Source: Styela clava
Lineage: Eukaryota; Chordata; Ascidiacea; Stolidobranchia; Styelidae
DNA length: 64,000 nt
NCBI RefSeq assembly: GCF_964204865.1
Contig: NC_135263.1
Coordinates: 15,049,426 to 15,113,425 of the forward strand
Direction: 5' to 3'
Shown: positions 21,340 to 32,869 of the stretch, piece by piece
Layout: every line of letters begins with the position of its first letter
How positions within the stretch are numbered: the first letter of the stretch is position 1
Notes under the pieces: generated by a model
Database searches by the model: none
Told to the model about the DNA's origin: nothing
Seen by the model: only the letters and a program-made list of their open reading frames with translations
Program-made: the position numbers and the translations under genes

Positions 21340-24300
21340 AGGGGAAGTTTTTTAATGTTGTTACATTTCAGAAAAGGAACACAATTGCCTCAGCTGAAAA
21401 TATGTTCAAATCGATACATATATCAATGCGATGCACATTAATGGAGAAAATCAATAACGCAGTTATTAAACTTAATCACATACTGTATTGGAACTTTTGC
21501 CTAGCAATCATTATAAAACCAGTATTCAAGGGATTTAATTGGCCACTGCCAATTACAATATTTTTAGATAAAAACTACAGCCCTTTCTTTAATCGGCACA
21601 GAAAGTTTCAAAAAATTGTGATATTTCAGCAAAAAGGGGGCAATTGGTAATACTGACCTTCTGCACCTGCATCGTAGTATCATTCAGGATGCACAACATT
21701 TCATGTTAGCTTACACCGAAATGGCACATAATACAAAGTATGGTTATCAGCATATCACTACTAATTACACGTTTGCGTTGAGGTTTATTCATTATTCTCC
21801 CCAAATTTGTGCCACGATAACGATGATATATAAAATAATTTCAACATCCGTATTCTAACTTAATTTTTAAAATATTCTGGATCAGATTAAAAAGCTAAAT
21901 GTATCGGTCTATATTTAACCGATACCGATATATTGCCGATACAGAAAAAATGGCCGATACATCTCTGAACTTCATTCATCGGCGGTGAGATGCTAAAGAC
22001 AAAATGAAGGAGTGAGTACGCTCCCCAATTTTTGATTGAAAAACGGCAATATACTAATACAATATTCTAAAAATGAAACCGTAAACAATATAAGTTTTGC
22101 TGTAAGAGGTCCGCGCCAAATTAAATACGCCTCCCTAAGCTTAATAAATCGCAAAATTTCGTGGGCCTAAGCCACACATTATGTTTGCTCGGAATTGAGA
22201 ACCATACGGTCACTAAGATCGAAACACAGTCAATTGTGTGCGGGATTTACCTTTTTATCCATTACTTCAAATTGTCGTCGAAAATTTTCATGTTAACATT
22301 ATACAAGGTTGGGAACGCGATTTATTCTCTGGTTGTGATGGTATATACGTAAATTAATCTAAACTAAAGTGTATTTAATCAATTTTTATTGTACTGAAAC
22401 AAATTTTTTCTCCGTGAAATTTACTAGCAGACTTGAGGATTTTTCTAACGGTTTTATCTTAAAAATAATCCAAGTGGCAGCATTTCGATAGAGCGAAGTC
22501 AGTGTTGCAAGTACAGCAAGTCGAATTCGAAAAACGGCAAAAATACGGATCAAAACAAGATATAATCGGGTAGTTTACCACACCTTTTTATGTCCGCCGA
22601 TTGCCGTGGTATTTTAGAGTAGTAATGCCTTTATTTTGTCGACGCAAACGCATGTTTAATCAAAGACAATTTAAATAATAATTTTAAATATACCCTATCG
22701 GTCATGGATTGATTACTTTGCACAACAGAAAAATCATTATCTGTTAAATAAGTGTGCTTTTTCGACAAGTGGCGTCCGTTCCGCTGGGATACGATAGATA
22801 TGTATTTTTTTTATTGTCGATTCTCGTAGTTGTCATGAATGGAATGTTTCACGCCACAGTAAAGTCATTATACACTGAAAAAGTCGGCTATTTTAACGAG
22901 CACGTAATCGAAGCGACTGTTTCAGACGGGAATGGGAATTTCCGATTTTGAAACCCCCTAGTTCTATCAATCATCATTGCCAACAAATTGCGAAACAAAA
23001 CTATTTGTAATGTTGTACATTGTAGATACATGAAGCAATATGTCATCATAAGAAATGATACAAAAATATCAATATCACAAACTTGATCAAACCATCTATT
23101 GGATTTGAAAATGGTGACAGGCAATAGCAGGGCCATCCATTGGTCAGTAAAAAAAAACACACAAGACTAAAACCTTTTAGTATTTCAATATACAGGGTGT
23201 GTAAAGTCTCGTCACAATTACAATTTTCTGATGAAGTGAAGAAGTTCTCAATATATCTTGGACCCAAATGTTTTCATTTCAATCAGTGTCTATGTTTTTT
23301 ACTTCATTCAATACACACCTAGGGCGCAACAAACGCTATATGGTATCCAGAATCCCCTCTGCAATTAAAAAAAATTTGAGACTTTAAGAACACCCTTGTA
23401 TATAAATGACGTATTAGATACAATCTTCATTTGTATATCTTTAAATTTATGTAAAACCCCAATAATACCTGTTTATCTAAGCATAAAGATTTAATCCAAT
23501 GACGATGCTGAAAAATATCGCAATAAGAATTGAAATTATTCAAGAATGATATGTATTATCGTTTGCCACTTGTTGGGAAATATGAAAGTACATGCAGTGA
23601 ACAATGATGGTATCATAGCAATTTTTGAAAAATGGGAGGAAAATTTCGAAAACCACAATCCACAAATTAAACTGCTTAATGTTCAGAATAATGGTATATA
23701 TGCTGAAGTGACTGCTTCTATGATACCGTACATTAGTGAATTATAAGAAAAACAGTTAATTGAAATAAGACAACTAATGTGGTTGATATTATTATAAACC
23801 AAGCATATGTAAATTTACAAACAAGCGATACATATGATCTCCTAGAAAAAGGAATGTGTCATATCACAGGGGAAAGGCATTAAAAATATAATTTTTTTAA
23901 ACAGTCTCAGTTGTATACACATAGCATTGGCAATATTTTTTGTGCATGTGCATAAAAATGACCAAGTAACCCAAATCTTTAAATACTTAGAACAGCTTAG
24001 AAATTGCAATAGCTTTTAAAATATCTTTTAGACACTAACATATAAAATAATACATTACAATTTTAAAAATTGAAACTGCTAAACGTACGAATAATACACC
24101 TTGAATACTCCATTTAAAGAAATAAATTGGTCTGTTAACTATTCAAATTTTGCACTTATCAATAATTACATAGATGACAGTGAACTATATGGACAAAAAT
24201 AAGCATGAGACAAGCAGTGAATAAGGTAGAAAATAATATTCAAATACTACGACAAGGAAAATTTCCAACATTTGGCCAATAAAATAAGGCAACATTATTT

Positions 24301-24516
24301 TCATTACATTTCATCAATCGAGCAATAGACCTCAGTGAATAGCAATATATCATATTGTACAAACTCATGATCGTAGCAGTGGAATGATATAGGCAAATAC
24401 TACTGTTTATACACGCCATGGTATGAGCAAAATGAAAATGCAAAGTGGGGAAAGAGCATAGGACGAAGCGATTAAATGAATATTCGGAAGAATATAGCTA
24501 TATACTAGCAATCGAG
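21340..24516. repeat. Duplicated 3' flank of the MS4A-like gene 1 unit
   Basis: Blocks here align with 29950-31970 and 32870-34380: GGGGAAGTTTTTT near 21340 and 29955; CACCGAAATGG near 21715, 30470 and 32980; GAAGCAATATGT near 23033 and 30598; and the GAAAGTACATG-AGTGAACAATGAT block near 23585 and 31000. Relative to those flanks there are two extra segments: ~1.19 kb at about 21770-22960 and a 206-bp element at 23193-23398. No gene of its own. Confidence 0.65.
23193..23398. mobile_element. Tc1/mariner-like miniature element in a dated site
   Basis: A 206-bp insert starting CAGGGTGTGTAAAGTCTCG and ending with the inverse GAGACTTTAAG..CACCCTTG, flanked by TA on both sides (23191-23192 and 23399-23400). 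The duplicated flanks of other units read ATCTCAATATATATGACA-ATTAG without an insert (near 30773 and 33283), giving a direct empty-site comparison. Confidence 0.85.
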
Positions 24517-25317
24517 TCACATATAATTAGGATTTGCAGCAAAACCATGATTATCATATAATGGTGGAGCTTCAGCAGCTCCTGTTTCTGGCTTAGGAGT
24601 GAAGTTCATATTCATTTGAGTTTGGGGATACTGGTTCGATGTACTTGGTTGCACGATGCCTACATGGGGTTGCCATAGAGGTGCTGCATGTAGAGCAGGT
24701 TGGTTATTAACAAATGGCTGATTTTGAACGAGAACGAACTGACCATTAGGTAATTGAATAAATTGTTGACCATGAGCATAATTTGAGCCTGAAGGTAATT
24801 GTTGCGAAGGCGAGTAACAGCAACTTCCAGAGCAGCAATATGCAGAATGAATTATAGCTACTACAAAAAGAGCAAAGCTGCCAATACAATTAAGCGCTTG
24901 CAATGCAGTCAAGAAATAGCCATAAATGACGAGGGCTGAAACTATGGATAAGCTGAATAGTATAGCCATGAAAATTGCTGTAAAAATTCCCATCACCATG
25001 TTTGCAATAAATAAGCATTGGGTTGGATTTTTCCGGGACAAGACACCGAGAATTCCACTGATGATAGGAAAGATACCACACCAAATTCCAGAAGAAACAA
25101 AGATTACATCGGAGGTATATCTTCCACCAGCATAAAATGGTGAAATTACAATGCTGGTAATGCAGGCCAAGATGAAAATATTTCCTGCAACTATTTCTGT
25201 GATTCCTAGTTTAAATAATATAGATTTGTTTCTTTCTCTTCGAGTTGCTTGAGAATCCATAAGAGGTTGAAAAGGTTGTTGAACCATGATAGGTGATGCA
25301 TACATGTTCCTAGACAT
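24517..25317 (-). CDS. MS4A/CD20-like four-transmembrane protein, copy 1
   Basis: A single-exon frame of 266 residues from the ATG at 25317. A TTG two codons upstream is not used. Four hydrophobic segments lie at about 36-59, 71-92, 102-127 and 138-160, with the CD20-like pattern GIWCGIFPIISGILGV in the second. Cytosolic ends: an N-tail with MVQQP and a basic RRERNKS before TM1, and a C-tail rich in Gln, Asn and Pro. Directly after TM4 is CCSGSCC, a likely palmitoylation cluster. The C-tail holds PPLY (251-254), a PPxY ligand for WW domains of Nedd4-type ubiquitin ligases, and NPNY near the end (262-265), an NPxY endocytic or PTB-binding motif. First member of a tandem minus-strand array; lack of introns is shared by all copies. 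Family call is by pattern; molecular role unknown. Confidence 0.85.
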   Translation of the reverse strand: MSRNMYASPIMVQQPFQPLMDSQATRRERNKSILFKLGITEIVAGNIFILACITSIVISPFYAGGRYTSDVIFVSSGIWCGIFPIISGILGVLSRKNPTQCLFIANMVMGIFTAIFMAILFSLSIVSALVIYGYFLTALQALNCIGSFALFVVAIIHSAYCCSGSCCYSPSQQLPSGSNYAHGQQFIQLPNGQFVLVQNQPFVNNQPALHAAPLWQPHVGIVQPSTSNQYPQTQMNMNFTPKPETGAAEAPPLYDNHGFAANPNYM

Positions 25318-25432
25318 TTTCAAAATAATGAATTCCAGTACTCAATTTGTTATCACAGTTACAACTCAGTTATGTAGAACATAAGTTTACTTGAATGATA
25401 AAATATAAAAATATTCATAAAAAGCATTGGAT

Positions 25433-25724
25433 CAGTGGTTTTCAAACATGTTAATCGGCATCTCCTCCAACCTCAAAAATACCTAACTAACAATAAGCTA
25501 CAAATAACAAATAGTAAGGTGAAAGTATGTATGATTCAAGAAACATGATGAAATTATGTGGATGGAATCACAATCTTCAACTAAACAATAAGCAAATATA
25601 AATATCCAAAATAAGGCAGGTAAGATCAAATCTAACAAATACATTCATTTTCAATTAGTTTCACGCCCCCTTAATAAATTGTCTGCCCCCTTGTGGGGCG
25701 TGCCCCATGCTTTGAGAACCACTA
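25433..25724. mobile_element. hAT miniature element upstream of MS4A-like copy 1
   Basis: Starts CAGTGGTTTTCAAAC and ends with the inverse TTTGAGAACCACTA. It contains GTGGGGCGTGCCCCA near its 3' end. It is flanked by CATTGGAT and CATTATAT, a degraded 8-bp duplication. The matching element upstream of copy 2 (27560-27859) sits in the same place relative to the gene. Confidence 0.75.
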
Positions 25725-26687
25725 CATTATATCAAAACACATTTAGTTGTGAGATGGCCCAATCATATTACGAATCACTGTCTTTCCTCTGATTGACAAT
25801 CCAAGTGAATTTTAGACATAGTTGAATTTATCAGTTTATTATTTCAAGTGCAGAGACATGGCCTGATTATTTCTATGAGACCATGATAACATACATCAGT
25901 GAATTATAAGAAAAACTGTAGGGTAAAACAACTAATGTACTTGATAAAATTATAAATCAAGCATATGTAAAGTTACAAACAAGCAATACTATATGATCTC
26001 CTTAATAAAAAGGAATGTGTCACATCACATGGGAAAGGCAATAATAATACAATTTTTCAAACACTTGTATATACATAGCATTAGCAATATATTTTTGTGT
26101 AAATCAATACCTCAAAGATCATGTGAATGAATAATAACCCAAAGTAACCCAAATCTAAATACTTAGAACAGCTTAGAGATTGCAATACCTTTAGAAACAT
26201 CTTTCAGACAGTAACATATAAAATAATACATAACAATTTTAAAAATTGAAACTGCTAAACGTAATACACCTAGAATATTCCATTTAAAGAAATAAATTGG
26301 TCCGCTAATTATTTTAATTTTTCACTTATCAATAATTACATAGATGAGAGTGAACTATATGGACAAAAATAAGCAAGAGACAAGCAATGCATAAGTTATA
26401 AAATAATATTCAAACACTACGAAATAGAAAATTTCCAACATTTGGCCAATAAAATAAGGCAACATTATTTTCATTAAATTTCATCAATCAAGCAATGATA
26501 GACCTCAGTGAATAGCAATATTGTACAAACTCATGATTGTAGCAGTAAAATGATATACGGTAAGCAAATACTACTGTTTATACACGCCAAGGTATGAGCA
26601 AAATGAAAATGCAAAGTGGGGAAACAGCATAAAACAAAGCGATCAAATGAATACTCGGAAGAATACAGCTATATACTAGCAATCGAA

Positions 26688-27476
26688 TTACATATAATTA
26701 GGATTTGTAGCAAAACCATGATTATCATATGATGGTGGGTTTTCAGCAGCTCCTGTTTCTGGCTTAGGAGCGGAGTTCATATTCATTTGAGTTTGGGGAT
26801 ACTGGTTCGATGTACTTGGCTGCACAATGCCTACCTGGGGTTGCCATAGAGGTGCTGCATGTAGAGCGGGTTGGTTATTAACAAATGGCTGATTTTGAAC
26901 GAGAACAAACTGACCATTTGGTAGTTGAATAAACCGTTGACCATGAGCATAATTTGAGCCTGAAGATAATTGTTGCGAAGGCGAGTAACAGCAACTCCCA
27001 GAGCAGCAATATGCAGAATGAATAATAGCCACTACGAAAAGAGCAAAGCTGCCAATACAATTAAGTGCTTGCAATGCAGTCAGAAAAAAATAGCCAGCAA
27101 CGATAAGGGCTGAAATTACGGATAAGCTGAAGAGTATAGCCATGAAAATTGCTGTAAAAATTGCCATCACCATGTTTGCAATAAATAAGCATTCTGTTGG
27201 ATTTTTCCGGGACAAAATGCCGAGAATTCCACTGATGATAGGGAAGACACCACACCATATCCCAGGATAAATTAAGATTATATTGGAAGTATATCTTCCA
27301 GCATCAGATGATATTGAAATGCTGGCAATGCATGCCGAATAGAAAATAAGCCCTGCAACTATTTCTGTGATTCCCAGTTTATATAATGTGGATTTGTTCC
27401 TTTCTCTTCGAGCTGCTCGAGCATCCATGAGAGGTTGTTGAACCATAATAGGTTGTGCATACATGTTCGTAGACAT
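26688..27476 (-). CDS. MS4A/CD20-like four-transmembrane protein, copy 2
   Basis: A single-exon frame of 262 residues from the ATG at 27476. It is nearly identical to copy 1 from TM2 onward, with the same four membrane segments, CCSGSCC after TM4 and a Gln/Asn/Pro tail. The C-terminus carries PPSY and NPNY, so both tail motifs are kept. It differs in the N-tail (FQP after MVQQP is absent) and the first extracellular loop (SSDAGRYTSN). Start-to-start spacing to copy 1 is about 2.2 kb, and the 3' flank (25860-26690) is a recognisable duplicate of the copy 1 flank, so the pair arose by unequal exchange or segmental duplication. Confidence 0.87.
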   Translation of the reverse strand: MSTNMYAQPIMVQQPLMDARAARRERNKSTLYKLGITEIVAGLIFYSACIASISISSDAGRYTSNIILIYPGIWCGVFPIISGILGILSRKNPTECLFIANMVMAIFTAIFMAILFSLSVISALIVAGYFFLTALQALNCIGSFALFVVAIIHSAYCCSGSCCYSPSQQLSSGSNYAHGQRFIQLPNGQFVLVQNQPFVNNQPALHAAPLWQPQVGIVQPSTSNQYPQTQMNMNSAPKPETGAAENPPSYDNHGFATNPNYM

Positions 27477-27559
27477 TTTCAAAATAACGAATTCCAGTAC
27501 TTAGTTAAGTAGTTAACTTGAATGATAAAATCTAAAAATATTCATAAAAAGCATTAGAT

Positions 27560-27859
27560 CGGTGGTTCTCAAACTTTTTAATCCGCTAGAAATTATTAAT
27601 AAGTCTAGCGCCCAACTTCAAAAATAGCTAGCTAACTCTAAGCTACAAATAACAGATAGTAAGGTGAAAGTATGTTTTATTCAAAAAACATGTTGAAAAT
27701 ACATGGATGGAATCGCAATCTTTAGTAAATATTCAAAAAAAAGGCGGGTAAGATCAAATCTAACAAATATTTTTATTTTCGATTGGCTTCACTTCACGCC
27801 CCCTCAAAAAATTGTCTGCACCCCCCTTGTGGGGCTGGCCCCATTGTTTGAGAATGATT
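27560..27859. mobile_element. hAT miniature element upstream of MS4A-like copy 2
   Basis: Starts CGGTGGTTCTCAAACTTTTT after GCATTAGAT and ends near TTTGAGAATGATTG. It is homologous to 25433-25724, and the two sit in the same place in neighbouring duplication units. The unit upstream of copy 3 reads GCATTAGATCAGAA (near 29697) with no element. Confidence 0.72.
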
Positions 27860-28788
27860 GTATCAAATCAAAACACAAAAGTTGTGAGATCGCGAATCCC
27901 CGTCTTTCCTCTGATTGACAATCCACATAAATTTTAGAAATACCGTAGTTGAATTTATCAGTTTATCATTTCAAGTGCATAGACATGGCCTGATTACTTT
28001 TATGATAACTTACATCAGTGAATTATAACAAAACAGTTAAGGTAAGACAACTAATGTTCTTCAAAATATTATAAATCAAGCATAAAGATATGTAAATTTA
28101 CAAACGAGCCATACTATATGATCTTCTTGAAAAGGGAATGTGTCACATCATGGGGGAAAGGCAATAATAATATAATTTTTTCAAACAGTCTCAGTTGTAT
28201 ATACATGGCATTAGCAATATTTTTGTGTAGATCAATACACGAAAGAGCATGTGCATAAGTAATAAACCCAAGTAACCACAAATCTTTAAATACTTAGAAC
28301 AGCTTAGAAATTGCAATAGCTTTTGTAACATCATTCAGACACTAACATATAAAATAATACATAACAATTTTAAAAATTAAAACTGCTAAAAGTACAAATA
28401 TTATACCTAGAATACATCTATTGAAGACATAAATTGGTCCGTTAACTATTAAAATTTTATACTTATCAATAATTACATAGATAAGAGTGAACTTTTTGGA
28501 CACAAATGGGCATGGGGCAAGCAGTGGATAAGTTACAAATTAATATTCAAATGCTACGAGAAAGAAAATTTCCAACATTTGGCCAATAAAAAAAGGCAAC
28601 ATTATTCTTCATTATATTTTCATCAATAAAGCAATAATAGAACATGGAAAATAGCAATATGTGATTTTGTACTAACTTATAATAATATAGGCAAATACTA
28701 CTATTTATACATGCCAAGTTATAAGACAAAATGTAAATGCAAAGTGAATTCAGGAGAATATAGCTACCGGTATATACTAGCAATCGAA

Positions 28789-29589
28789 TCACATATAATT
28801 AGGATTTGTAGCAAAACCATGAGTATCATATGATGGTGGGTTTTCAGCAGCTCCTGTTTCTGGCTTAGGAGTGAAATTCATATTCATTTGAGTTTGGGGA
28901 TACTGGTTCGATGTACTTGGCTGCATGATGCCTACCTGGGGTTGCCATGTAGGCGCTGCGTGTAGAGCAGGTTGGTTATTAACAAATGGCTGATTTTGAA
29001 CAAGAGCGTACTGACCGTTAGGTAATTGAATAAACTGTTGATCATGTGCATAATTTGTGCCTGAAGAAAGTTGCTGTGAAGGTGAGTAACAACAACTCCC
29101 AGAGCAGCAATATGCAGAATGAATGATAGCTATTACGAGAATAGCAAAGCTGCCAACACAATTTATTGCTTGCAATGCAGCCAGGAAGAAATAGCCACCA
29201 ACGATAAGGGCTGAAATTACGGATAAGCTGAATAGTATAGCCATGAAAATTGCTGTAAAAATTGCCATCACCATGTTTGCAATAAATAAGCATTGAGTTG
29301 GATTTTTTCTTGACAAGACACCGAGAATTCCACTGATGATAGGAAAGATACCACACCATATCCCAGGAGAAACGAAGAATAGACCGGTGATATATCTTCC
29401 AGAATAATATGGTGAAACTGCCATGCTGATAATGCACACAAAGATGAAAATAATCCCTGCAACTATTTCTGTGATTCCCAGTTTATATAATGTGAACTTG
29501 TTTCTTTCTCTTCGAGCTGCTCGAGCATCCATGAGAGGTTGTACAGGTTGTTGAACCATTATATGTTGTGCATACATGTTCCCAGACAT
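28789..29589 (-). CDS. MS4A/CD20-like four-transmembrane protein, copy 3
   Basis: A single-exon frame of 266 residues from the ATG at 29589. The open frame extends seven codons further to a TTG, which is not a likely start. The layout matches copies 1 and 2: basic RRERNK before TM1, GIWCGIFPIISGIL in TM2, SRKNPTQCLF before TM3, CCSGSCC after TM4, and PPSY and NPNY at the C-terminus. The first extracellular loop (YYSGRYITGL) is the most variable segment among copies, as expected for a surface-exposed part. It lies ~2.1 kb from copy 2 in the same orientation. Confidence 0.87.
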   Translation of the reverse strand: MSGNMYAQHIMVQQPVQPLMDARAARRERNKFTLYKLGITEIVAGIIFIFVCIISMAVSPYYSGRYITGLFFVSPGIWCGIFPIISGILGVLSRKNPTQCLFIANMVMAIFTAIFMAILFSLSVISALIVGGYFFLAALQAINCVGSFAILVIAIIHSAYCCSGSCCYSPSQQLSSGTNYAHDQQFIQLPNGQYALVQNQPFVNNQPALHAAPTWQPQVGIMQPSTSNQYPQTQMNMNFTPKPETGAAENPPSYDTHGFATNPNYM

Positions 29590-29949
29590 TTTCAAAACAT
29601 TAAATTCCAATATTTTATTTCTTATTATGGTTACAACTCAGCTAAGTTACACATAAGTTTAACTGGAATGATGGAATGTAAAATATTAAGAAAAGGCATT
29701 AGATCAGAATACGAAGTTGGTTATATTAGTGTTATGAGTGTTATATTAACACTGTGATGTAAACCATAGCATTGTTAACTTTGCAATGGTGATAGGAGGG
29801 GAAAAATATAAAGTTTGAACTTGAAATTTCCTGAGCATAACATTTCAGCCATGTAATTATTGGACATGAATATATCAACCCAATCTTGATTAAACCCAAC
29901 AATGCCATATTAAATATATCACACTCAAAAAACATTGAGTCCCCTTAAA

Positions 29950-31970
29950 TAAAAGGGGAAGTTTTTTGATATTGTCCAAAATAAGAAAAACTTTTCTTTA
30001 ATTGAATTGAATCTAATAAGATACTCAAAATTGTAGATTGGTCATCATCAAAAAATCAGTCTTTTTGGAACCTAATTAAGAGGGGGAAAAACTTGTATGC
30101 AACAAAAATACAAAATTCAACTATAAATAAAAATCACAGTTCTCTCTGGTTACCATGCAAAATTCCGTATATTTTGTATATACGGAATGTAGTAACAATA
30201 TAAATGATCAAATTGAATCTGATAACACACTCAAAAATATAATCCAGCCATCATTATAAAATCAACATTTAATAAATTTATTTGAGAAGGGAAAAGAAAT
30301 TTTATGCAATAAAAATATAAAATTTAATAAGAAAAATTACAGTTCTCTTTAGTCATACGACAAAATTTAGCAAAATAGTGGCATCTCAGCAAAAAACCTG
30401 ACTGCTATTTGGCAATTCTTATCCTGGTATTGTTCAGATATAAAGTATGCATTGTATTTGATGTCAACTAGCACCGAAATGGTAGACAGTATTGTAGTTT
30501 GGTTTTCAACATATCAGTGCCTGTAACTGGCATGGTTATATTCAATCTTTGCTAACAAATTGAGAAGAAAACTATTTCTAATGTTAGTATATAAATGAAG
30601 CAATATGTGATTAACAAAAAAATGAGTCACAATGTTACAAGAAACAATACAAAAATATTATTATCACATTATTTCATTTGCCCAACAATCAATTTTAAAA
30701 ATTTTGGCAAGTAATAACATCCTTGACTAGTGTAACAAGCACACAACAAAAACACTGGAACTGGCTTCAACATCTCAATATATATGACACATTAGGTACA
30801 ATGTTTATTTACATATCCTCATATTCTATGTAAAAATTGACAAAAATAATTGTATATCTGAGCAAAGATATTTAAGGCAATGACTAGAATAGGAGGGCAA
30901 AGTAATGAATTCTCATTTTCACAACACAAGTTTGTGTTCATTGTTTCCATCTGTTGGAATGAAAGCATTCAGGAATTGCTGATTATTACGAATATGAAAG
31001 TACATGAAGTGAACAATGATAACAATCCCTAAAACAATAGGAAAAATATTTGATACACATTTAAGGCCGTTTGATGTCTAGAATAAAAGTACTTGTTTGT
31101 TTGTCAATATAAGTAAATGAGCACAATGTATCACAAGAAATTTCACAATATGAAACCGTGTCGAAGACAACCAATGTATTTTACAAATAAGCAATAGTTC
31201 ATGATGAAAAAGAGGAATGTGTCATAATATAATAAATCATAATATAAATTTCAAACGACGTCAATCATAAATATATAACAATACAGTTTTGTGTCGAAAA
31301 TAAATAAAGCACAACCAGTATATATTTATCTTCAACATGAATATACCTGGTGGCAAACATGAGCAATACATTTTTGTGTAGATCAATGTTGACTTTATAG
31401 TTGTTAAACTCGAGTAATAAACACAAATTTAAACACTTTCAATAGCTTAGAAATTGGAACGACTTTTTAAAACAATTTTCCCACACAAACACTCAAAATA
31501 AATATATGCAATTTAAAAAATTGAAACTTCTAAGTTTAAAGAACAATAAGTGCAAATAATATAATAGAATACTTAATTTAAAAAATACAAATCCTACCAT
31601 CAACTTTTAAAAGTTTGTACCAATAGTTAGATAGAAAAGAGTGAACTTTATAGACAAAAATAAGTAAAGTAAACAGTGGATATGTTACAAAATAATATTA
31701 GAATACTACAAAATTTGTAACATGGACATAAAAAACGGCCAATATTTTTTATCTTTTTTATTAAATTTGACCAACAGCAAATAATAGGTAATAGCAATAC
31801 ATCGTATCGTACCAACCGATTACTGTAGAAGTAAAATAATATAGACAAACGCTAGCGTATGTTTATGCCCTGTTATTAACAAATGTTGTCAAATATGTAA
31901 ATGAATAATTTGAAAAAGAGTATAGGAAAAAGCGATTGAGGGAATGTTCAGAAGAATATAGTTGCAACGC
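29950..31970. repeat. Duplicated flank between MS4A-like copies 3 and 4
   Basis: Non-coding and AT-rich. It aligns piecewise with 32870-34380 and with the split flank at 21340-24480. It lacks the 23193 miniature element and the ~1.19-kb insert, and so serves as an empty-site reference. No gene. Confidence 0.65.
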
Positions 31971-31978
31971 ATCATAAA

Positions 31979-32731
31979 TCACACACTGGTATTAGGATTT
32001 GAAGTAAAATCAGGAGTATCAGATGATGTTGGGTTTTCAGCACCCCCTGTTTCTGGCTTAGGAGTAAAGTTCATATTCCTTTGAGTTTGGGGATACTGGT
32101 TCGATGTACTTGGTTGCACAATGCCTACTCGGGGTTGCCATATTATTGGTGCTGCATGTTGAGTGAGTTGGTTAAAAAATGGCTGGTTTTGATTGAAAAC
32201 AACCTGACCATTAAATAACTGACGATGTGCATAATTTGAATAACAACAACTCCCAGAACAGCAATATACAGAATGAACAATAGCTATTACAAAAAGAGCC
32301 AAGCTGCCAATACAATTAATCACTTGCAATAAAGTCAGGAAGATATCACCTCTAATGGCGAAGACTGAAAATATGGATAAGCTAAATAGTATAGTCATGA
32401 AGATTGCTGTAAAAATTGCCATCACCATGTTTGTAATAAATAAGCATTGTGTTGAATTTTTTCGGGACAAGACACCGAGAATTCCACTGACAATAGGAAA
32501 AATACCACACAATATTCCAATGAAAAAAAAAAATGGAAATCCAAAACTGGAAGATGCCACAATTACAACGCAAACAATGCATGCCAAAATGAGAATAATT
32601 CCCACAATTAATTCTGTTAATCCCAGTCTATATAATGCAGATTTGTTTCTTTCTCTTCGAGCTGCTCGAGCATTCATAAGAGGTTGTACAGGTTGTTGAA
32701 TCATGAGAGGTTGTGCTACTTGTGCATACAT
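31979..32731 (-). CDS. MS4A/CD20-like four-transmembrane protein, copy 4 (divergent)
   Basis: A 250-residue single-exon frame from the ATG at 32731. The codon matching the start of copies 1-3 is ATA here, so translation must begin at the next Met, four codons later. The four membrane segments, GIWCGIF-like TM2 (here GILCGIFPIVSGILGV) and CCSGSCC are kept. The cytosolic tail is shortened: the SPSQQL block after CCSGSCC is gone and the LPNGQ region is reduced. The C-terminus reads NPTSSD and NPNTSV where other copies have PPSYD and NPNYM, so both PPxY and NPxY are lost. The frame is open throughout, so it may still be expressed as a differently sorted protein, or be in early decay. Confidence 0.8.
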   Translation of the reverse strand: MYAQVAQPLMIQQPVQPLMNARAARRERNKSALYRLGLTELIVGIILILACIVCVVIVASSSFGFPFFFFIGILCGIFPIVSGILGVLSRKNSTQCLFITNMVMAIFTAIFMTILFSLSIFSVFAIRGDIFLTLLQVINCIGSLALFVIAIVHSVYCCSGSCCYSNYAHRQLFNGQVVFNQNQPFFNQLTQHAAPIIWQPRVGIVQPSTSNQYPQTQRNMNFTPKPETGGAENPTSSDTPDFTSNPNTSV

Positions 32732-32869
32732 GTTTGCAGATATTTTCGAAACATTAAATTCTAATATTCAATTGTTATTACGGTTACAACTCAGCTTAGT
32801 AAAACATATTTTAACTAGAATGATAAAATGTAAAAATATTAAAAAAAAGCATTAGACCAAAACATTTCA

